A stretch of 64,000 nt of DNA from a virus: the IMG/VR virus record IMGVR_UViG_3300009147_000001, positions 1-64,000 of that record. The stretch is one strand, 5' to 3'. Positions within the stretch are counted from its first letter, which is position 1. Each line of letters starts with the position of its first letter. Under the pieces are notes generated by a model. It had not been told where the DNA came from and ran no database searches. It saw only the letters and a list, made by a program, of their open reading frames with translations. Shown in pieces: positions 20,153-26,994 of the stretch. Position numbers and translations under genes: made by a program.

Positions 20153-20225
20153 GCCACGTTAGCTCACCAGGTAGAGCAGAGATCTTGTAAATCTCAGGTA
20201 GGGCGTTCGAGTCGTCCACGTGGCT
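20153..20225 (+). tRNA. tRNA-Thr(TGT)
   Basis: Acceptor GCCACGT/ACGTGGC, D arm GCTC/GAGC, anticodon arm GAGAT-CTTGTAA-ATCTC (TGT), T arm GGGCG-TTCGAGT-CGTCC. Confidence 0.94.
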
Positions 20226-20243
20226 CAAGATTGGAGCAGCCAA

Positions 20244-20564
20244 ATGGCTACAACGTATAAAATTCCCTACGATGAATCCGGCAACATGCTTCACTACCCC
20301 CACAGCTATGGCCATCATGCTGTGTTCGAATGGCGCGAAAATGAGCCGTTTAGTGCGACGTTGACCATCATGCGCCATCAGCGTGGTCGCTCGGCGGCAT
20401 ACTTTTTGTGGCAAGACATTGAAGGTACCACCTACCCGATGTTTATGGTTGACTTTGTGGACATGCTCTTTGACGCTACTGTAATACATGGTAAGGTCCA
20501 AGGTAGGTTTGTCGCCATTAAACGAGGGTCCAACTACGGATTGACCTGGAACGGTAACATATGA
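20244..20564 (+). CDS. conserved actinophage protein
   Basis: 106 residues from ATG 20244 (GGAGC upstream); a GTG inside the tRNA is rejected. Beta-rich with HAVFEWRENEPFSATLTI and TTYPMFMVDFVDML, a combination I associate with a common actinophage family of unknown role. Confidence 0.7.
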   Translation: MATTYKIPYDESGNMLHYPHSYGHHAVFEWRENEPFSATLTIMRHQRGRSAAYFLWQDIEGTTYPMFMVDFVDMLFDATVIHGKVQGRFVAIKRGSNYGLTWNGNI

Positions 20565-20797
20565 GGGTATATATTGTTATGATTTGCGATCGGCACACCG
20601 ATCCAGAACTCCATCTGTTCCGAACAGCCGAGGCAGCAGTCAATTATGCCCGTGCCCAAGTATACGAGCGTGCTTATTCTCCAGATAATATAGTGGATGA
20701 ATATGAAATTGATGAACTTGATAGCTGGCTGTACTATGCTATCTATTCCGACGAGAATGACAACGTGTGTGTATTAGAGAAAGAGTTGTTAGACTGA
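20561..20797 (+). CDS. small acidic protein
   Basis: 78 residues starting MRVYIVMICDRHTDPELHLF, a compact alpha/beta start, then acidic. ATGA and TGATG junctions couple it to both neighbours. No family recognised. Confidence 0.65.
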   Translation: MRVYIVMICDRHTDPELHLFRTAEAAVNYARAQVYERAYSPDNIVDEYEIDELDSWLYYAIYSDENDNVCVLEKELLD

Positions 20798-21105
20798 TGA
20801 TACATCTCAAACCACGTGGCCGAGAAAAAATTGGCGAACTAACTAGATTTCAGCTCATTGTCTGTAACCTTATTAGTCAACTGGATCGAATTCCTCGCTA
20901 TGGTCGACTCTATGTATTAAGAGACACTGATGGTAATCCTGGTTCTGGCAAGCCAGAGTGGCGATTTATGAAAAATGGTCTTTGGGGATTCTACCTTCTT
21001 GGTGATCTTGGGCTAATTGATGCGTATTTGTATCATACCAATCCTGGTCTGCTAGAATACGAAATGGAACAAGTTAGGAAGTTTGACGAATATGAATCTC
21101 CTTGA
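20797..21105 (+). CDS. hypothetical protein, winged-helix-like
   Basis: 102 residues from the ATG overlapping the previous stop. Three helices and a YLLGDLGLI segment could form a small winged helix, but no motif is decisive. Confidence 0.55.
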   Translation: MIHLKPRGREKIGELTRFQLIVCNLISQLDRIPRYGRLYVLRDTDGNPGSGKPEWRFMKNGLWGFYLLGDLGLIDAYLYHTNPGLLEYEMEQVRKFDEYESP

Positions 21106-21211
21106 TAAGATATGGCTGGCTGGTATCGTTGTTGCCATTCTGTTTGGACTATATGAATATTCTGCCTGGAAACGTCGGCGCAAGCAACGAGAACAGCAGT
21201 GGTGGTGGTAA
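21092..21211 (+). CDS. single-span membrane miniprotein
   Basis: 39 residues: hydrophobic helix (IWLAGIVVAILFGLYEY) then a basic/aromatic tail ending WWW. Overlaps the previous gene by 14 bases. Confidence 0.6.
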   Translation: MNLLDKIWLAGIVVAILFGLYEYSAWKRRRKQREQQWWW

Positions 21212-21227
21212 AAGGAGGGATGATATA

Positions 21228-21671
21228 GTGTTCAGGGTCGAACGACATGGACTTGGCTTTATGAAGTTCGCGCTGGAGTTATTTGGTTATAAAATTCGAT
21301 TGCATATTTGGCATAAGAATATGACACCTTCACGTAATCGCCACGATCATGGCTGGTCGTTCGTTTCTCTCCCAATATGGGGAAAATTTATCGAACAGCG
21401 ATGGATAATCATTCCTGGTACACCAAATAGCAAAAGACACACATGGTCAACGAAAGATAAGGCTGATGCTACACCGCACGTTACTAACCATGACGATCGA
21501 CTAGAACTGGTGTGGAGCCATATTCGTAAACCATTCCGACCATATAAATGTCATGCTGGTCAGATTCATAACTATTATCCAGACAATAATGGGCTGCACA
21601 TATCGTTAGTGTTCGTAGGAAAGGTAAAATCGCATATTTCTCATATTTGGCCCATGAACGAGGGGGTGTAG
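21228..21671 (+). CDS. cupin-like protein
   Basis: 147 residues from GTG 21228, with GGAGG upstream. RHDHGWSFVSLPIWG resembles the first cupin metal motif (H-x-H), and YKCHAGQIHNY could supply another His, so a small metal-binding beta barrel is likely. Substrate unknown. The last three bases enter tRNA-Leu(TAA). Confidence 0.6.
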   Translation: MFRVERHGLGFMKFALELFGYKIRLHIWHKNMTPSRNRHDHGWSFVSLPIWGKFIEQRWIIIPGTPNSKRHTWSTKDKADATPHVTNHDDRLELVWSHIRKPFRPYKCHAGQIHNYYPDNNGLHISLVFVGKVKSHISHIWPMNEGV

Positions 21672-21734
21672 CCCAATGGCAGAGGCCCTGGATTTAAGTC
21701 CCAGTCAGTGTGGGTTCGAGTCCCACCATCCCCA
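21662..21734 (+). tRNA. tRNA-Leu(TAA) with short variable loop
   Basis: Acceptor GGGGGTG/CATCCCC, D arm GCC/GGC, anticodon loop TTTAAGT (TAA) on a stem with one A-C mismatch next to the loop, T arm GTGGG-TTCGAGT-CCCAC, discriminator A. Variable loop of five bases, so class I like the Leu(CAA) tRNA here. Confidence 0.82.
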
Positions 21735-21736
21735 CG

Positions 21737-21799
21737 TCTGACCGGCGCCCTGGGCTGGTAGCAATACTAGTTAACGCTACCTGATCCCCCGTTGTCAGA
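21737..21799 (+). ncRNA. small stem-closed RNA
   Basis: TCTGAC (21737-21742) pairs with GTCAGA (21794-21799) and encloses GGTAGC/GCTACC (21757-21781). No ORF. It directly follows tRNA-Leu(TAA). Confidence 0.4.
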
Positions 21800-21806
21800 A
21801 GATTAT

Positions 21807-21891
21807 GTTCCGGTGGAGTTGACGAGGCAGTATCGAAGATCACGGGCTTGGAGATAGTCTGCGCCATTATGGCAAGTGATTCCACTGGAAC
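21807..21891 (+). ncRNA. structured RNA closed by 12-bp helix
   Basis: 21807-21818 pairs with 21880-21891 over 12 bp with two G-U pairs. The interior folds as GCAG-TATC with GATA-GT-CTGC and a GCCA/TGGC hairpin. It is eight bases behind the stem at 21737 and 21 bases before the next start codon. Confidence 0.5.
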
Positions 21892-21912
21892 TTCTATAAA
21901 CAAGGATATACA

Positions 21913-22179
21913 ATGTTACGATACAGTAGACCAATACAATGCATATTTTTATGGTTGCAAAAACCATTTAATGACGTAGAATGGACTGAAAATCCACTCT
22001 CTTGGCCACACTGCAATGGTCAATCGGGATGTTGGATGCATTATCCACAATATAGCCGCTGGTGTAGGTGTGAGTGTTTTTGGTGTAAAATCGCTCAGAC
22101 TATAAGGGGAAGACATGACACGTCACAAGAAGCCCACGGCAGAGCAGAACGCCGGTCGACTGGCACGGAAAACGGCTGA
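21913..22179 (+). CDS. Cys/Trp-rich small protein
   Basis: 88 residues; Cys-rich centre (HCNGQSGCW, RCECFWCKI) suggests a metal site. The last 21 codons overlap the next gene in another frame. Real start supported by CAAGGA upstream. Confidence 0.55.
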   Translation: MLRYSRPIQCIFLWLQKPFNDVEWTENPLSWPHCNGQSGCWMHYPQYSRWCRCECFWCKIAQTIRGRHDTSQEAHGRAERRSTGTENG

Positions 22180-22441
22180 AGTATTACGAGATCGCAGGTG
22201 GGTTCAAGGAACGGTGGGGCATCCCACGACAGGGATGTGTGCGATAGGGGCAATAGTATTCACTTGTGGCCAGAACCTCACCTATGTAGCTGGTTCATTA
22301 GCAACAGATACTATTTCTCTGCTATCCAAATTTCTTGGTCATCCAATTACCACGTGGAATGACGAAAAGGGCAGAACTAAAGAAGATGTTATTGCCATGC
22401 TAGAGAAGTTCGCTGACGAAATGGATCCTCAGCAGATATGA
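22115..22441 (+). CDS. DUF6197-like protein, copy 1
   Basis: 108 residues with RRWVQGTVG near the N-terminus, a Cys-containing CAIGAI helix and a C-terminal FADEMDPQ motif. The neighbouring gene has the same layout (LWVQCSLG, FANEMDPQ), so the two are tandem paralogues. The family name is my recollection and would need a profile search. Confidence 0.65.
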   Translation: MTRHKKPTAEQNAGRLARKTAEVLRDRRWVQGTVGHPTTGMCAIGAIVFTCGQNLTYVAGSLATDTISLLSKFLGHPITTWNDEKGRTKEDVIAMLEKFADEMDPQQI

Positions 22442-22800
22442 ATAACAAAGAGATAGCCGCAGATCTTATCCGTCGCACGATAGATATACTGGAAAATTCA
22501 CTCTGGGTTCAATGTAGTTTAGGTCAAGATGTGACAAACAGTTTTTGTTTAGTGAGTGCCATGTCCTATGTACAAACTGGAACTCGGCTTGGTTACAATG
22601 ACCACATTGTTTGTAACTCCATGTTTTTCCTCGCCAAGTGGCTCATCAACAATGGATATGTTACTGTTCCTCCCTCTCTCGTAGGATACACATACCACAG
22701 TTTTGTGTCTAAATTTAATGATGATGTCGTAGGATCGAAGGAAGAGTTGATAGCTTATCTCACCAAATTCGCCAACGAAATGGATCCACAGCATCCATGA
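22438..22800 (+). CDS. DUF6197-like protein, copy 2
   Basis: 120 residues, paralogue of the preceding gene with a longer middle. Starts in an ATGA overlap and ends in another (ATGA with the next gene). Confidence 0.65.
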   Translation: MNNKEIAADLIRRTIDILENSLWVQCSLGQDVTNSFCLVSAMSYVQTGTRLGYNDHIVCNSMFFLAKWLINNGYVTVPPSLVGYTYHSFVSKFNDDVVGSKEELIAYLTKFANEMDPQHP

Positions 22801-23087
22801 CCAATACAGTGAACTTCGACGATTTTTGCATGGTTGATGCCGTTGCGTATAACGCTTTGGTCAAAGCAGGATACGACGACACCTCGCATATCCTCGCCAT
22901 TGATGATCCACGGGACATTCTTGATATTCAACACATTGGTCTTATACGAGTGGAAAGACTGTACCGATGGTTACTAGATAATGGCATTGAGCCGGTACAG
23001 TGGATGACTAAGTGGGTTCAACTGAGAGATAATCTCCGACGAACCAAACCATCGACCTTCCTCCGGTACTTTCGAGAGGAAGGCTAG
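22797..23087 (+). CDS. hypothetical protein with helix-hairpin-helix-like segment
   Basis: 96 residues. DILDIQHIGLIRVERLYRWL resembles the IGPKTA-type helix-hairpin-helix of RNA polymerase alpha C-terminal or DNA-ligase modules, so DNA binding is possible. Stop overlaps tRNA-Arg by one base. Confidence 0.55.
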   Translation: MTNTVNFDDFCMVDAVAYNALVKAGYDDTSHILAIDDPRDILDIQHIGLIRVERLYRWLLDNGIEPVQWMTKWVQLRDNLRRTKPSTFLRYFREEG

Positions 23088-23161
23088 CCCCTGTGGACTA
23101 ATGGATAAGTCAGCGGTCTTCTAAGCCGTATATCATGCGAGTTCGACTCTCGCCAGGGGTA
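23087..23161 (+). tRNA. tRNA-Arg(TCT)
   Basis: Acceptor GCCCCTG/CAGGGGT, D arm GAC/GTC, anticodon arm GCGGT-CTTCTAA-GCCGT (TCT), T arm GCGAG-TTCGACT-CTCGC, discriminator A. Confidence 0.92.
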
Positions 23162-23162
23162 C

Positions 23163-23372
23163 ATGAGAACACGAATTATGGATTGGATCTGGGATGGCAA
23201 GCCCTATTGGCTAACCCACCTTGTTTATGATCACCTAAAGTTTATTCCAAAAATATTATGTTTCTGTGCCGGCCATGAAGCGGTACGTGATCACTGCTTG
23301 CTACCACACCATGATTACTGTATGTGGTGCAATAAACCCATGCCAGATCAGGCGGGAATGAGAGTTACATAG
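23163..23372 (+). CDS. Cys/His-rich small protein
   Basis: 69 residues opening one base after tRNA-Arg. CFCAGHEAVRDHC and CMWCNKP give four Cys and several His in zinc-binding spacing. Function unknown. Confidence 0.62.
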   Translation: MRTRIMDWIWDGKPYWLTHLVYDHLKFIPKILCFCAGHEAVRDHCLLPHHDYCMWCNKPMPDQAGMRVT

Positions 23373-23373
23373 A

Positions 23374-23649
23374 ATGAGTAGAAAGGTTATCAAACTACAA
23401 ATATCGCCGTGGTATGCCGCCAATGCGACAAAGACGGTATATTTTTATGCACCGAGTGACTGGGATGACCTGTCCGATCAGGCGAAACGAGATTTTGAAG
23501 CTGAAGAAATAGAAACATTTCTCAACGAACACATCGAAACAACCTTCACTGCATACGATTCGGTAGAAGATGCGGTGGCGGACAACAAAAACAATTGGTC
23601 GATCGAGTCGCACTGCTCACCCGGTGAGATTGAGTCACCTTATGACTAA
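23374..23649 (+). CDS. small acidic protein
   Basis: 91 residues, beta start (VIKLQISPWYAANATKTVYF) and acidic helical end. No family recognised. The next gene starts 15 bases on. Confidence 0.6.
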   Translation: MSRKVIKLQISPWYAANATKTVYFYAPSDWDDLSDQAKRDFEAEEIETFLNEHIETTFTAYDSVEDAVADNKNNWSIESHCSPGEIESPYD

Positions 23650-23664
23650 GCTTAGGATGATAAG

Positions 23665-23865
23665 GTGGACCAGTCTACCAAGCGAGTGATACTCATTCTT
23701 GTCATCGTGTGGTTGTCCTTTCATGTTGCAGCAACACTGTCCTGGATATTCTGGGAACCGGATGATGGTGCGGGAATCATGGCATTTCTCATTGTTGATT
23801 CAATGATTGTCACTGGATGCCTGCTGTGGTGGTTGGCCGATAAGATATTTCCTGATCATGACTGA
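23665..23865 (+). CDS. two-span membrane protein
   Basis: 66 residues from GTG with AAGG upstream. Hydrophobic helices at 8-28 and 36-58. Overlaps the next gene by 8 bases. Confidence 0.65.
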   Translation: MDQSTKRVILILVIVWLSFHVAATLSWIFWEPDDGAGIMAFLIVDSMIVTGCLLWWLADKIFPDHD

Positions 23866-24109
23866 TCCATGGTGCACCTGTGGGACACGATCATCACGCC
23901 AGTCCGGTTGGGTTGCCCCGCCGGAGGGTGCGGCAGGGGCCTGGTTGCACGCCCCCTGCGGGCGGCCAAGCCACGCAAATTGGCTGCGGGTATCTGAGCC
24001 CGACCCGCCAATTAAAGTGCCAGAATGTAATAGATTTGTCAACCTAATAGATGTTAGCTTGGATGACTGGGAGGATGGTAACAAGGAGGAGGAGGAGTGG
24101 GATGAGTGA
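23858..24109 (+). CDS. Cys-containing conserved actinophage-type protein
   Basis: 83 residues from ATG 23858. CTCG near the start and WLHAPCGRPS resemble short zinc-binding proteins frequent in actinophages. Acidic tail (DGNKEEEEWDE). The DNA here (about 23880-23960) is visibly more GC-rich than its surroundings. Confidence 0.6.
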   Translation: MTDPWCTCGTRSSRQSGWVAPPEGAAGAWLHAPCGRPSHANWLRVSEPDPPIKVPECNRFVNLIDVSLDDWEDGNKEEEEWDE

Positions 24110-24398
24110 AGTGATCTTGGTAAATATTGCGACCGAATGGGGCATGAGTAGGGATTTCTTGACAATACATGAACGTAGTGAGTGTAGTGGCATGAGCTGC
24201 TGTATTCACAATCCGTCAGAGCATCCACTAAATAACGAAGATTTCATCTGGAGAGCTGACCGTGGTCTCATGGAACGCCAATGCAGACACGGTATAGGGC
24301 ATCCTGATCTGGATGATTTGTCTTACAAGCGTGCGACCATGCCAGATTATGACGTATATGCCTTTAGCATTCATGGCTGCGATGGCTGCTGTGGATAG
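24102..24398 (+). CDS. conserved actinophage protein (HGxGHPD motif)
   Basis: 98 residues with GGAGGAG upstream. Motifs CIHNPSEHPLNN, WRADRGLMERQCRHGIGHPD and a C-terminal HGCDGCCG recur in actinobacteriophage proteins (recalled). Cys/His content suggests metal binding; function unknown. Confidence 0.75.
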   Translation: MSEVILVNIATEWGMSRDFLTIHERSECSGMSCCIHNPSEHPLNNEDFIWRADRGLMERQCRHGIGHPDLDDLSYKRATMPDYDVYAFSIHGCDGCCG

Positions 24399-24582
24399 GC
24401 GAGGATGGCGGTTTTGGCTGACGGAAAATTGGGAAGTTTTGATTAGAATTCATGTGTTCGGACATCGACGGAGCATTGCCATCACGAGGACGAACATCAA
24501 GCTGTGTGTCCTTATTGTCCTATCTGTCACGATTGTCCTGAGCAGCATATATTCATTCAAATCAATTCCGTCCACGCCTTGA
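24391..24582 (+). CDS. single-span membrane protein
   Basis: 63 residues from GTG 24391, overlapping the previous gene by 8 bases. Basic N-terminus and hydrophobic helix LCVLIVLSVTIVLSSIY. Start uncertain. Confidence 0.45.
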   Translation: MDRRGWRFWLTENWEVLIRIHVFGHRRSIAITRTNIKLCVLIVLSVTIVLSSIYSFKSIPSTP

Positions 24583-24614
24583 CGTTGGCGGAACCGAGGT
24601 GTTAGGGTATTGAC

Positions 24615-24797
24615 ATGACCAAGAACACATGGACAAAGAGTACATACAGCGCGAATACCGGTGCCTACTGTCTGGAAGTTCGACACAATTCGGACAATTC
24701 GGTCAGTGTACGTGACTCTAAAAATCCAGACGGCGGTCAGCTAGAACTATCTGCTGATAGTTGGTCTGAATTTGTTGAGTTCGCCAAGAATAACTAA
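24615..24797 (+). CDS. DUF397 protein
   Basis: 60 residues with the full DUF397 signature: WTKSTYS near the start, CLEVRH, VSVRDSKNPDGGQLELS and a C-terminal W-EFVEFAK. The family is characteristic of actinomycetes, where copies sit beside XRE regulators. Together with 3207-3383 the window holds two divergent copies. Confidence 0.88.
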   Translation: MTKNTWTKSTYSANTGAYCLEVRHNSDNSVSVRDSKNPDGGQLELSADSWSEFVEFAKNN

Positions 24798-24833
24798 ATA
24801 CACGTAGTGGGGAAGACCTCGTGATCAGACGTG

Positions 24834-24883
24834 GACTCAATCGTGGCGGGGTTAAGACGGTATGAGGGTTAGGCCGTCGAGTC
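24834..24883 (+). other. stacked stems GACTC/GAGTC and GACGG/CCGTC
   Basis: GACTC (24834-24838) pairs with GAGTC (24879-24883); GACGG (24856-24860) pairs with CCGTC (24874-24878), so the two helices are adjacent on the 3' side. Intergenic, 8 bases before tRNA-Lys. Possibly a small RNA or leader. Confidence 0.3.
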
Positions 24884-24891
24884 AGCATTCG

Positions 24892-24965
24892 GCTCCCATA
24901 GCTCAACCTGGCAGAGCACCGTCCTTTTAAGTCGTAGGTTGTAGGTTCAAATCCTACTGGGAGCA
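24892..24965 (+). tRNA. tRNA-Lys(TTT) with weak anticodon stem
   Basis: Acceptor GCTCCCA/TGGGAGC, D arm GCTC/GAGC, T arm GTAGG-TTCAAAT-CCTAC and a canonical loop CTTTTAA (TTT). The anticodon stem CCGTC/GTCGT has two mismatches, so function is uncertain. Confidence 0.8.
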
Positions 24966-24966
24966 C

Positions 24967-25137
24967 GTGGTAATACTTACCTGTGAAGAATGCGGTTACC
25001 ATCGAAGTTCCGAGCAAGATGGTAGACAGTTCGTAGAAATATGTGTTCAATGTAATCAACACATTGATGATTGCTTCGGTCATGAAGCAACTAACTTTTT
25101 TCTTGCCTGTGACTCCTGTGCAAAGATGCGGCAATGA
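24967..25137 (+). CDS. zinc-ribbon miniprotein
   Basis: 56 residues from GTG directly after tRNA-Lys. CEECG, CVQC and CDSC form three Cys pairs as in small zinc ribbons. Overlaps the next ATG by four bases. Confidence 0.6.
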   Translation: MVILTCEECGYHRSSEQDGRQFVEICVQCNQHIDDCFGHEATNFFLACDSCAKMRQ

Positions 25138-25331
25138 ATAAGAAAAAACACAAACACTCTCATTGTATTCCCGAGGTTTGTGTACCATACTTGCGCAGTG
25201 TAGGATACACAGACATAAAAGACAACGAGTGTTGCATCTGTTATTTTCAGAGTAAGATCGATTGGTCAACTGCGGTAGCTATACCGCCCTGGCGGCCCGC
25301 TCGTGCCGATAAGCGAGAATCTGATGAGTGA
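25134..25331 (+). CDS. small Cys/His protein
   Basis: 65 residues; basic His-rich start, then CIPEVC and CCIC. Likely metal-binding. Overlaps the next gene by 8 bases. Confidence 0.55.
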   Translation: MNKKKHKHSHCIPEVCVPYLRSVGYTDIKDNECCICYFQSKIDWSTAVAIPPWRPARADKRESDE

Positions 25332-25659
25332 GGAACACATCCACGAGCACGACATTCAATTTAAGAGACTAGATTTTTCCCAATTTCATGCCACTAGCGA
25401 TCACTGGCCCTTTACTAAATGGTGTCGGACCTTCTATCCGTTTGGATGGAAGTCCGGCTTTCATCATATGAGTCTGGCCTGGGAATTCCATCGCCGTGAA
25501 CAAGCACTCACTCCATTATATTGGATCCTATGTCGGATCAACCGACACGCTTGGCAAACCTGTTACATAATAGGAACGGAAGACTATGAGACCAGGTGCA
25601 TCTATTGTCGAGCAGAACGGGAGACAAAACCAGAAGAGAGATTCTATGCTCCCCGTTAA
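25324..25659 (+). CDS. Trp-rich protein with C-terminal CxxC
   Basis: 111 residues from ATG 25324. A Trp/His/Phe-rich middle and a C-terminal RCIYCRAERE knuckle. Overlaps the next gene by 14 bases. No family recognised. Confidence 0.58.
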   Translation: MSEEHIHEHDIQFKRLDFSQFHATSDHWPFTKWCRTFYPFGWKSGFHHMSLAWEFHRREQALTPLYWILCRINRHAWQTCYIIGTEDYETRCIYCRAERETKPEERFYAPR

Positions 25660-26170
25660 CAAACTAGGTTGGATGGCTGGGGTTATCGATACCAAAGCGA
25701 GAATTCAACATATAAACAACAAAACACGCGCTACGAGTCAAATTAGAATATATGTCCGCACGATGAATCATAATGTAGTACAGGAATTGTGTTCACTAAC
25801 TGGTATTCGTCCACGCTATGAAGAACGAAGATCATCAAAAGAGTGGATGCGCCGCGCTTGTAGTCAACATTGCCCAGAAGCACATGTGCACATAAGTGTT
25901 GGCTATGAGGGGTATATGCCGGCAATGGCGGAATGGATGATTAGTGGTGCGGCACTGGCAGTAGTCATCTACAACATAATGCCATTCCTTACCGATGCGA
26001 GCAAGTATCTTCCTTTAATTGAAGAACTATTTGCAAACGCTGTCCTTACTGGTCAAGGTCGAGGAATGACAGTATCATCCATTCGCCGACTTCATAACAT
26101 GGGTTGGGAGATTCCAGTACCTCTTCGCTCAGCTCTAGAGGACATTAATAATGAATCACCAGATGAGTGA
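25646..26170 (+). CDS. degenerate LAGLIDADG-like protein
   Basis: 174 residues. LGWMAGVIDTKARIQ has the shape of a LAGLIDADG helix (compare LGWIIGIIEGEGWIG of the gene at 50994), but the acidic metal ligand and following Gly are replaced by T and K. A second, poorer motif may be MAEWMISGAALAV. It is probably a homing-endonuclease relic or a recruited DNA-binding protein. Confidence 0.6.
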   Translation: MLPVNKLGWMAGVIDTKARIQHINNKTRATSQIRIYVRTMNHNVVQELCSLTGIRPRYEERRSSKEWMRRACSQHCPEAHVHISVGYEGYMPAMAEWMISGAALAVVIYNIMPFLTDASKYLPLIEELFANAVLTGQGRGMTVSSIRRLHNMGWEIPVPLRSALEDINNESPDE

Positions 26171-26549
26171 AGAACTGGCATACATGAAAAAGTATGGCCG
26201 GTTTCCGCCAGGATCAGATATACTTGGATTATGGTTTAGCTCAGCGCTCATCGGTAAAAGAGAATATTACTATATTGACAAAGATGGTAATGAAATCGTT
26301 AATGGTGGAATAAAAGTTCCGGGCAGTTATTCAATTGGCTATCGTGGGGATAATGTCGATAACCCACTGACCGAATGTGTACAAGAAATTAAACTGCATT
26401 GGGATCAATGGGTTGCCTGCTACATTACCTGCGATCACGGTAGATTTAAGGGAGTATCAGACTTTCTTAACTTTACTGAATCAATCGTGCGAGCCGTTAT
26501 TGAATTTAACGAAATAGAACACCCTGGCCCACATGGAGAAAACGGATGA
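26151..26549 (+). CDS. hypothetical protein
   Basis: 132 residues; GAGGA precedes ATG, which lies inside the previous gene. Beta-rich middle (YYYIDKDGNEIVNGGIKVPG), helical C-terminus. No motif recognised. ATGA overlap with the next gene. Confidence 0.6.
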   Translation: MNHQMSEELAYMKKYGRFPPGSDILGLWFSSALIGKREYYYIDKDGNEIVNGGIKVPGSYSIGYRGDNVDNPLTECVQEIKLHWDQWVACYITCDHGRFKGVSDFLNFTESIVRAVIEFNEIEHPGPHGENG

Positions 26550-26764
26550 CTGAACAGGACAACGAAGAGGTTGTGGTGACCAGGACTATCACCTGGTCAT
26601 ACAAGCTTCCAGTGCCGATGTACGGTGATGAGACCACGGCATTGGAGGAAGAAAGACAGTGGGATCTTAGAGATCATATTATAGCTCTCAGTGTACGACC
26701 AGAAGATAAGGTCGTAACTTCCGTTGAGTTTCGACGGGAGAAGAGTGGCATCATCGTAGATTGA
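26546..26764 (+). CDS. small acidic protein
   Basis: 72 residues, acidic start followed by VVTRTITWSYKLPVP and a DRED-like charged turn. No family recognised. Confidence 0.55.
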   Translation: MTEQDNEEVVVTRTITWSYKLPVPMYGDETTALEEERQWDLRDHIIALSVRPEDKVVTSVEFRREKSGIIVD

Positions 26765-26775
26765 TAGGACTATTA

Positions 26776-26994
26776 ATGAGTGGTGGTCGTGAGATAGCCG
26801 TATTGGAGGCTTTGCGAAAGCTAATAGAAGCTGAAGATAGCGTCGTGGAAGCCCGCATGTACGCGGGTAAAATGTTGAATGAACCAGATAGTCCACTCAC
26901 CCCCACTCAACTAGCCGAAATTACTGGAATGACACGCTCGAAAATCTATTGGTTAAAGAAGATAGGCGAACAAAGGGAGAACAATGCATACTGA
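26776..26994 (+). CDS. helix-turn-helix protein
   Basis: 72 residues from ATG 26776. LTPTQLAEITGMTRSKIYWL is a clear helix-turn-helix of the sigma-factor/AsnC kind near the C-terminus. It overlaps the ParB-like gene by 11 bases and may regulate it. Confidence 0.72.
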   Translation: MSGGREIAVLEALRKLIEAEDSVVEARMYAGKMLNEPDSPLTPTQLAEITGMTRSKIYWLKKIGEQRENNAY

